Of a stretch of DNA of 64,000 nucleotides, positions 58,131 to 64,000 are shown piece by piece (position 1 is the first letter of the stretch; every line of letters starts with the position of its first letter). A program made the translations under genes and the position numbers. Origin of the DNA: Gymnothorax reevesii (Eukaryota > Chordata > Actinopteri > Anguilliformes > Muraenidae); contig CM056587.1 of the NCBI GenBank assembly GCA_029721435.1, positions 13,971,167 to 14,035,166 on the forward strand, given 5' to 3'. The notes beneath the pieces are model-generated. The model made no database searches, was not told where the DNA came from, and worked only from the letters and a program-made list of their open reading frames with translations.

Positions 58131-61103
58131 GAGATTTGCTCGTCAGGACCCTGCGATCTCCATCCTAAAGCCAAACTGCTGTGCAGTCACCGATTGCATC
58201 ACGTTACTGATATCACAGGAAGTGTGCTTATTTCCTGTGTTTGCATTGCTCTGCACTTTAATGTCTGTAAAAAAAACTTTTTTAGTATTTCCAACCTTTT
58301 TTTTTTTTTTTAAACATGTATTGATATGGCAGATTACGTGTAAGCTGTGATAATTCTATGGTTGTTATTCAGTACAGTGAAGTTTAAAGAGCTGACCGTC
58401 CCACGCTGTACACACTGAAGCAAAGCACCGCAGTTGTGCCAGTCTGTTGTGTGTAGCATTAGCCGTGCCTACGAGAGAGTTTATAAGCCTTGGCATGCCA
58501 CAGTTTGCACTTACGTAAGAGAATGAAGTCATTATGTTTATTTACACCATTAAAGCCGGCTTTAAACAGTAATTACAGGTGCTGAATCAAAGAGTCTCCA
58601 CACTGGTACAGTGTATGTGATTTGTAAAATGTCATAAAGAGGTCAAAATGACTTGCTTTGCCTGAGTGTTTGTAGAATGTTTTTATCTTTTTGGTCTCTG
58701 ATGGACTGTGCTTCATGTGCCAGTGTCAGCATATTAATGATCATGAACGTTTTTTTCTTTCCAAATGTTCTGTCATGGGATGAGATATGTTTGAAGGTCA
58801 GGAGAACAGACACTGATGAAGATCATTAAGTGATGTAGAAGTACATTTTGGGCCACAAATTGTATCTCAAATAAGAAGGGAAAAAAAAATTCAAAAACAG
58901 TTCTTTTTTTTTTTTAATAAACAAGAAGCACTTTTAATAATTTGCATTATGCATAGGTTAAGATGAGGGCAAATATTTACAGGGAGAGAAATCAAAACTA
59001 TTAATGCACAGTGGGATTCGTATTATTCATAATACCATTAATAAAAAAGCAGTTTCTCAAACACACCTTTTGCATGTGGGAAAGTGTGTCAACACATCGG
59101 GCGAGTTTCAGTCAGAGGGTGAGCAGGGATTTTAACATGGAAATGATTATGACACATGGCCTCCATGGCATTACTAGTCAGAGTATTTCATAATACGAAT
59201 GAAACCTTAAACGCAAGTTATTTACAAATCTCACTCTCAAAGCAAATGTCCGATTTTAGGGATACATCGAACCTCAAAAGGAAGAACATATGTCTACACG
59301 CAGGAGTCTATACATGTAGAATAACAATCTCCCTTTCCGGGACATGTTTGCATTTGATTTTGCGGTATCTTACAATACGTTGTAGCAGTGTTTTCCATGT
59401 ATTTCGGCCACAGGAAAATGCTTATGCTGTAAAAGTACAGAAATCAGCTGCATCAGCACTGAGAGACATCAGGGGGTCAGGAATTAATCACAACCTCCCT
59501 TCATATTCAGTCAGTGTGTTCACTAGCATCCAGTAAGCACGCTTTATACACCCGAACGATTTTATCAACTCGCTATATATGCAGATTCTTCGCTAAGCTA
59601 ACAGTATACTTTTCCAACCGAAGGCCACTTCAAAAATCTAGTATGTAAAAGCTCATCTTATAGCCATCATGGGTTTTCTTTCACATTCAGAGAACAGCAG
59701 CTTTGTTAAGATTAATATTGAATTGCATTATAAAATCTCTAAATGCTACAAACGCCACATTGCTCTGAAAAGAAGAGCACTCAGACTAATGCATGCATCA
59801 AACATCACCTTCAGTCAAATGAAATCACAGGTACACATCACTTTGCAAACAGGCAAATCTTAAAGTGTGGGCAAGAACCAATCGGAGCTGAGGAAATCCA
59901 GCATCTCTGCCCATGAGCTTCCTTTTCCCAAGATGTATCCTAAAACCCCCCCCCAGAACATTCTGGTAAAAGCAGAGAAGGCACATCGGCATCACTTTGT
60001 GGTCAAATTTCTAATGGGAGCATCTTCTGCTCCATTGTCATGCTGATGGTTTCCAGAAACTTCCACAGTTAAGCTCCGTTTTAGAGATGATGGATTTCAT
60101 TCGCAAAATTACACTGAATGAATTTACTTGAGCAAATCTAGATGTGTCAGAATGATCCTACAAAATGTAATAAGTTGTATAACATTAGAATGGCACACTA
60201 ATCATGTGACCTTTGTACACTTTTACAATCATCGACACAGTTTTGAGAAGTCAGGGATAACATTTCAAAAAGGACTAAAAAAAATGTCATTTTTATGACA
60301 GAAATAATGTTAAAATTGCCATAGGAATATCTGTTTCAACTATAGCATAAGAAAAACCAATTGTTCTGAGACTAAAAGCACACTTCATGATATAGGAATT
60401 GTGCATGAGTGGCCATTTGAGGAAAATGGAAGCCAATTCCCATTGTTATTTAACTAAAATAACCTTTAATCCTTATCCAGGATTGAGAGTAAAGCTTTGG
60501 AGGTGATGTTTAACATAAATCCATGAGAGTACCACAGTAATCGGGACGTTTTCAAACGCTGGTTTACATACCTGCATTGTGTAGAGGTCAAGGCCACCAT
60601 TGAAAAACGGTGGCTTAGGCAGTTACAGCTCGTACAAAAGGGCTTGGGGTTAGCTTTGCGCATTGGCACCGTAAGAAAGACTCAGCGGCCACCAATTGTT
60701 TACAAACATGAAAGCAGCAGAAATGCACTTCTCTCCGCGCACAATTGGCAAGCTTGCCAAAGGCAGAGAATTTCTACACGGATGAGACAACACGCTCCAC
60801 GCCTAAAGACGTGCGTCACTGGGTAACGTAAAAACAGAGCTTGGCGTCTTTTCACGAGACACACCAGTGCAGTCACTCAGGGTCCATATCCCATACACTA
60901 GAGCAGAGGGCAGTATGGGAACATGGCGGCGAGCGGTATGGCCTTTCACCAAGCTGGCACAGGAATATGGCTTGGAAAGATGGCGCCCTGTAGGGGAGAA
61001 ACAAACTGCTTGTGAGAGTGCGGTTTTCCCACGGTGTCCCAGAGGCTGTCGGATTCTTCATGGCTATTCTGCGGAGTTCCGGGGATCTCCAGGGGGAAAA
61101 CCA
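58131..61103. other. 3' UTRs of two convergent genes, probably
   Basis: The plekha3 3' UTR starts at 58131, and an AATAAA at 58916-58921 is a candidate poly-A signal. The right part would be the 3' UTR of the - strand gene ending at 61104. Where the two transcripts end, and whether they overlap, cannot be read from sequence. Homopolymers lie near 58295-58310 and 58902-58915. Confidence 0.4.
58916..58921 (+). terminator. plekha3: candidate poly-A signal of plekha3
   Basis: AATAAA about 790 bp after the stop codon, following a T-rich stretch. It is the first canonical hexamer that I see in a suitable place. Confidence 0.4.
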
Positions 61104-61257
61104 CTAGCTATCCTGCGGAGCCGTCTCCAGGTCGGCTTCCTCTGGAGGCTCCGCCTCTTCCTGCTGCGTTCTCTTCAGCTCAGCCAACTTCATCCTGTCC
61201 CTGATGCCTCTGGCTGAGGCCGCCATGTCGCCGGGACTCCCAAAGTACTGCTCGCTC
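61104..61257 (-). CDS. probable terminal exon of an unidentified - strand gene
   Basis: On the - strand a good acceptor (pyrimidine-rich tract, then TCTCTGGCAG) precedes a frame of 50 codons plus one base that ends in TAG. The peptide starts SEQYFGSPGDMAASARGIRD, becomes Glu/Pro-rich and ends DLETAPQDS. The composition looks like a real acidic C-terminal tail, but I do not recognise the protein. The upstream exons would lie beyond 61257 and none was found to the window end. It is tail-to-tail with plekha3. Confidence 0.45.
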
Positions 61258-61694
61258 CTGCCAGAGACAGTCATTACCAACAAAACAGGGGAAGACAATA
61301 GTCATCGACCTCATGAAAATATACTGCACAACTGTTAGAAAATCTCTAAATCACTGCGAATTGCAGTGCAGATTATGGGTAATAATAATGAGACAAAGGG
61401 GTTCAGCCGGTATCTGGCAAAAAAAAAAAAAAAAAAAAAAAGACTGGAAGTCAGAGAACTCATTAAGGATACAACTCCAAACCCAACAGCAAATATATAC
61501 ATTTTTTATAAATTTTTTTCCCAATCCTCAAAAATAACTTGTTTACCCCAATGTATTGTCAGTCTGTGCAACAAACCCTTATCCAACTGAAAAACTGCTT
61601 AAACGCAATCAATTATTGACACTGAAATACTGCATGGGATAAGACCACAACTTCAACCATCTCAGAGTTTCTGGGCTGTGCTAGTGTCACAAAA
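61258..61694. other. upstream of the - strand exon; poly-A run
   Basis: This would be intron sequence of the - strand gene. It holds an A homopolymer of about 24 bp (61418-61441) and nothing else that can be named. Confidence 0.4.
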
Positions 61695-61962
61695 ATAGTG
61701 GCAAATCCACTGCACCTGCTTGGCCAAACGTGGGCAAAATGGAACGCCCCCAATTGGCCATAGTATCGGTCCTATTGGTCTTAAAATCGAACTTGGTCAG
61801 GACCTTAATACACATATGAAATATGAAAAGGATCGGTGAAAAACTGAAGACGCTAGAGTGCAGACAAGCCAAAAGTTTATGTGCGGATGCAGGACATACC
61901 ACCACTAAAGACTCCGAGCATAGCATAAGCCCATTGGGCCTTTTGGCCAAGCGGGCTAAAAA
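61695..61962. repeat. dispersed fish repeat
   Basis: 'ggccaaacgtgggcaaaatggaacgcccccaattggcca..cttaaaatcgaacttggtcaggacctta..gacgctagagtgcagacaag..gggccttttggccaagcgggctaaaa' follows a repeat type that I recognise from fish genomes but cannot name. It contains no coding frame. Confidence 0.55.
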
Positions 61963-62024
61963 GTCCTTTTGTCGCTGCTCAGAGGGGCAGAGTCTGTTCA
62001 CTGCAGATACATTGTGAACAGACT

Positions 62025-62310
62025 CCACCCCTGTGAGCACAGAGAATGAACAGCTCACACAGAGGACATGACGCAAACAGATCCCAAAGGACAAATACAG
62101 TGAGGAGCTTCATGAGAGAACACAGCCAGCCACACGTGCAGACAGCAAATCCCGCACAGCGTATTCAGTGACAGCTCAGAAGACATAAAACAAGCAGCTC
62201 ACAAACTGCACAAACAGCGAGCAGCTCACACAGAACACGTACAGTGAGAAGCCTCCACGGAGAATACACCACAAAGACATAAACACGAGCTGCTCACAGG
62301 GAACCTGCTC
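62025..62310. repeat. degenerate minisatellite around 'agcagctcacacaga'
   Basis: The phrases 'gaacagctcacacagag', 'agcagctcacaaactg', 'gagcagctcacacagaacacgtacagtgag' and 'gagctgctcacaggga' recur at irregular spacing with 'acagtgag(g/a)ag' between them. This suggests an old tandem array. Confidence 0.55.
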
Positions 62311-64000
62311 TCTGCCAAAGTTCTAATTAAATCAGCAAGCAGAAGAAGTGAAACGCCTGGACTCAACAAGAGCTCGGGATTTAATTAAGCCGTGTTAACT
62401 TTTTATGGAGATTAACGCAAGTTTGAGTCATTTTCCTAAAAGAAAAAAAAAATGATTGCATTTAGCCGTCTGAAATCAGAACTTGCTACACTCAGTAAGA
62501 AGAGAAGAGTAAATTACTTGTAATTAAAAGTGAAACATTAACCAAATCCAGATGACAACATCACAATGCTTCACACATCGCATGCAGGGCGCTTTTGTCC
62601 AAGAAAGAATGGGAGGATTCGCAAAGCCTCAAGTTACACTGCAAACGGAGTCGAGAGTAAAAACAAGCTTATGTGTCCTACTTCAGAGAGAGTGAGGATA
62701 TAAAGTCATAGGACAGGACTAAAATGTTCATTATGACAGACTTTCCTGTGCTGCAGAGAGAGATGAAGTATTTTTGTGCACCAGTTACAGTGAAACGATA
62801 GCGAGCTTAAGTGCAAAAGTATGTGACCTGGAAATATGAGTATCAAACAAGAGCTGAACCATTTCTCCTCGCCAAGTAAAAAACACCATCCTTATTCAAT
62901 GAACTGGCAATTCAGCGGGGAGAATAATCCCAAGGGCTTGCTGGGAAAACAGTGGGAGGATAACCTCTGATGCTCAGCTGTTTGACCCAAATGGTGAACA
63001 ACTGTCAACAACAGACCTGTGTGATTATAAATTCCCCACCTAACATGCAGAGAACCTTTTTGCATTTTAACACTCATCAATATTCACTCTACACTGAAGT
63101 ACGCTGCTCTCTCAGGGTCATTTTATGCTTTTGTGTGGTTCAGGTAAAGATCGGTCTACATATAGCCTCCGTTGTAGACTTCTTGTGTGGTTCGCTTCCC
63201 CTCACAAAATGTTTGCGCATTTCAGCTGAGTTTTGCGTTCCACCAATCAGAGAGAAGCTCTGCCAACCCTGAACCTATAGGCACACGCTGTTGTGGTAGG
63301 GAAGTGAAACACATAAGACATTAGCAATGGAGGCTAATCAACACCAACATGCTGAAATTGTTCCAAAGGTTAAATTTCTCCAGGTTTCTTTGGTGTTGAA
63401 GTTTTCCTGAACGCAAGTTCGTTGGTTGCCGAGTATTGTACTTTTCTAATAAATATTGGCATCCCCAATGGCACACAAAGAGTCTGCTTGAGGAATTGAG
63501 CAGTGTTTATGGAGAGAACATGACCTATAATTGAGCTAGGGAGCACCGAGTTGACTTTTTAAATATACACCTATTTTCTCTTTCTTCCATCTGATTCGTA
63601 TTTTACATACAACACAAATGTCATTATCAACAAGTTTTTCTTTGGAGTTTCTCTGTCCGCCATTTTTGTTTATTAATATTTGACAGGGGAAACACCAAAG
63701 GACCATTATTTAACAAGCATTCTGATTTGCTAATTTCACACAATTCTAAAACGTCTTGGAACTCAAAACCCGGCTCGAGTGCGCAGGCGTTGTTGTGAGG
63801 GAAGCAAATCACACAAAATGTCTGTGACGAAGGCTAGTCTGCATGGGGGTAGAGCAGGATGCGCAGTGTGTGCAAATGCAACACACCGCCACCTCTGCAT
63901 AAATAACCTGTACCTCCTCAAAAATACACAAGTGCCGCCTCTGCTCGAATACTTGGTGAAGACTACAATTGTCTGGTGATTTGATGTGAAATAATAATAA
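62311..64000. other. no gene seen; one diverged direct repeat
   Basis: The segments 63266-63338 and 63767-63838 share 'cac/gcaggcgttgttgtg-agggaag..aatcaca..' and a closing 'gaggctaat/gaaggctag', about 500 bp apart. No exon for the - strand gene was recognised. Confidence 0.35.

Overview
The window looks like nuclear DNA of a ray-finned fish, probably a teleost. It has spliced vertebrate gene structure, several Tc1-like transposons of fish type, many hAT-like and foldback miniature elements, long dinucleotide runs, and a Ty3/gypsy element of the Gmr1 type. All calls come from reading the sequence; no database search was run.

Only one host gene can be assembled with confidence. It is plekha3 (FAPP1, a Golgi PI4P/Arf1-binding PH-domain adaptor), with eight coding exons on the + strand between 47580 and 58130, giving 289 codons. 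A probable terminal exon of a second, unidentified gene lies on the - strand at 61104-61257, so the two genes would be convergent. The first 47 kb has no recognisable host exon and is intergenic or intronic DNA full of repeats.

The most striking object is an apparently intact LTR retrotransposon at 17929-23921 (- strand). It has two 496-bp LTRs that look identical, a 4-bp target duplication and one 1594-codon gag-pol frame. The domain order is Gag - zinc knuckle - protease - integrase - reverse transcriptase - RNase H, so integrase lies upstream of reverse transcriptase. Most Ty3/gypsy elements have the opposite order; this one marks the deuterostome Gmr1-like group. The element sits inside an older, decayed Tc1-like transposon (17847-25426).

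Other landmarks, left to right: foldback and hAT-like MITEs at 6543-9778; a decayed Tc1-like copy at 14700-15760; a 1.46-kb almost pure pyrimidine tract (27249-28712) inside an hAT-like element with a perfect 8-bp target duplication (27052-29342); a CA-rich array (31311-31579); a roughly 40-bp minisatellite (32514-33310); a nested hAT-like/MITE pair (37395-38534); and two Tc1-like remnants next to each other (44255-46160). The plekha3 introns hold two related MITEs, a hairpin, a deleted Tc1-like copy, tandem repeats and a long foldback element (55567-56703).
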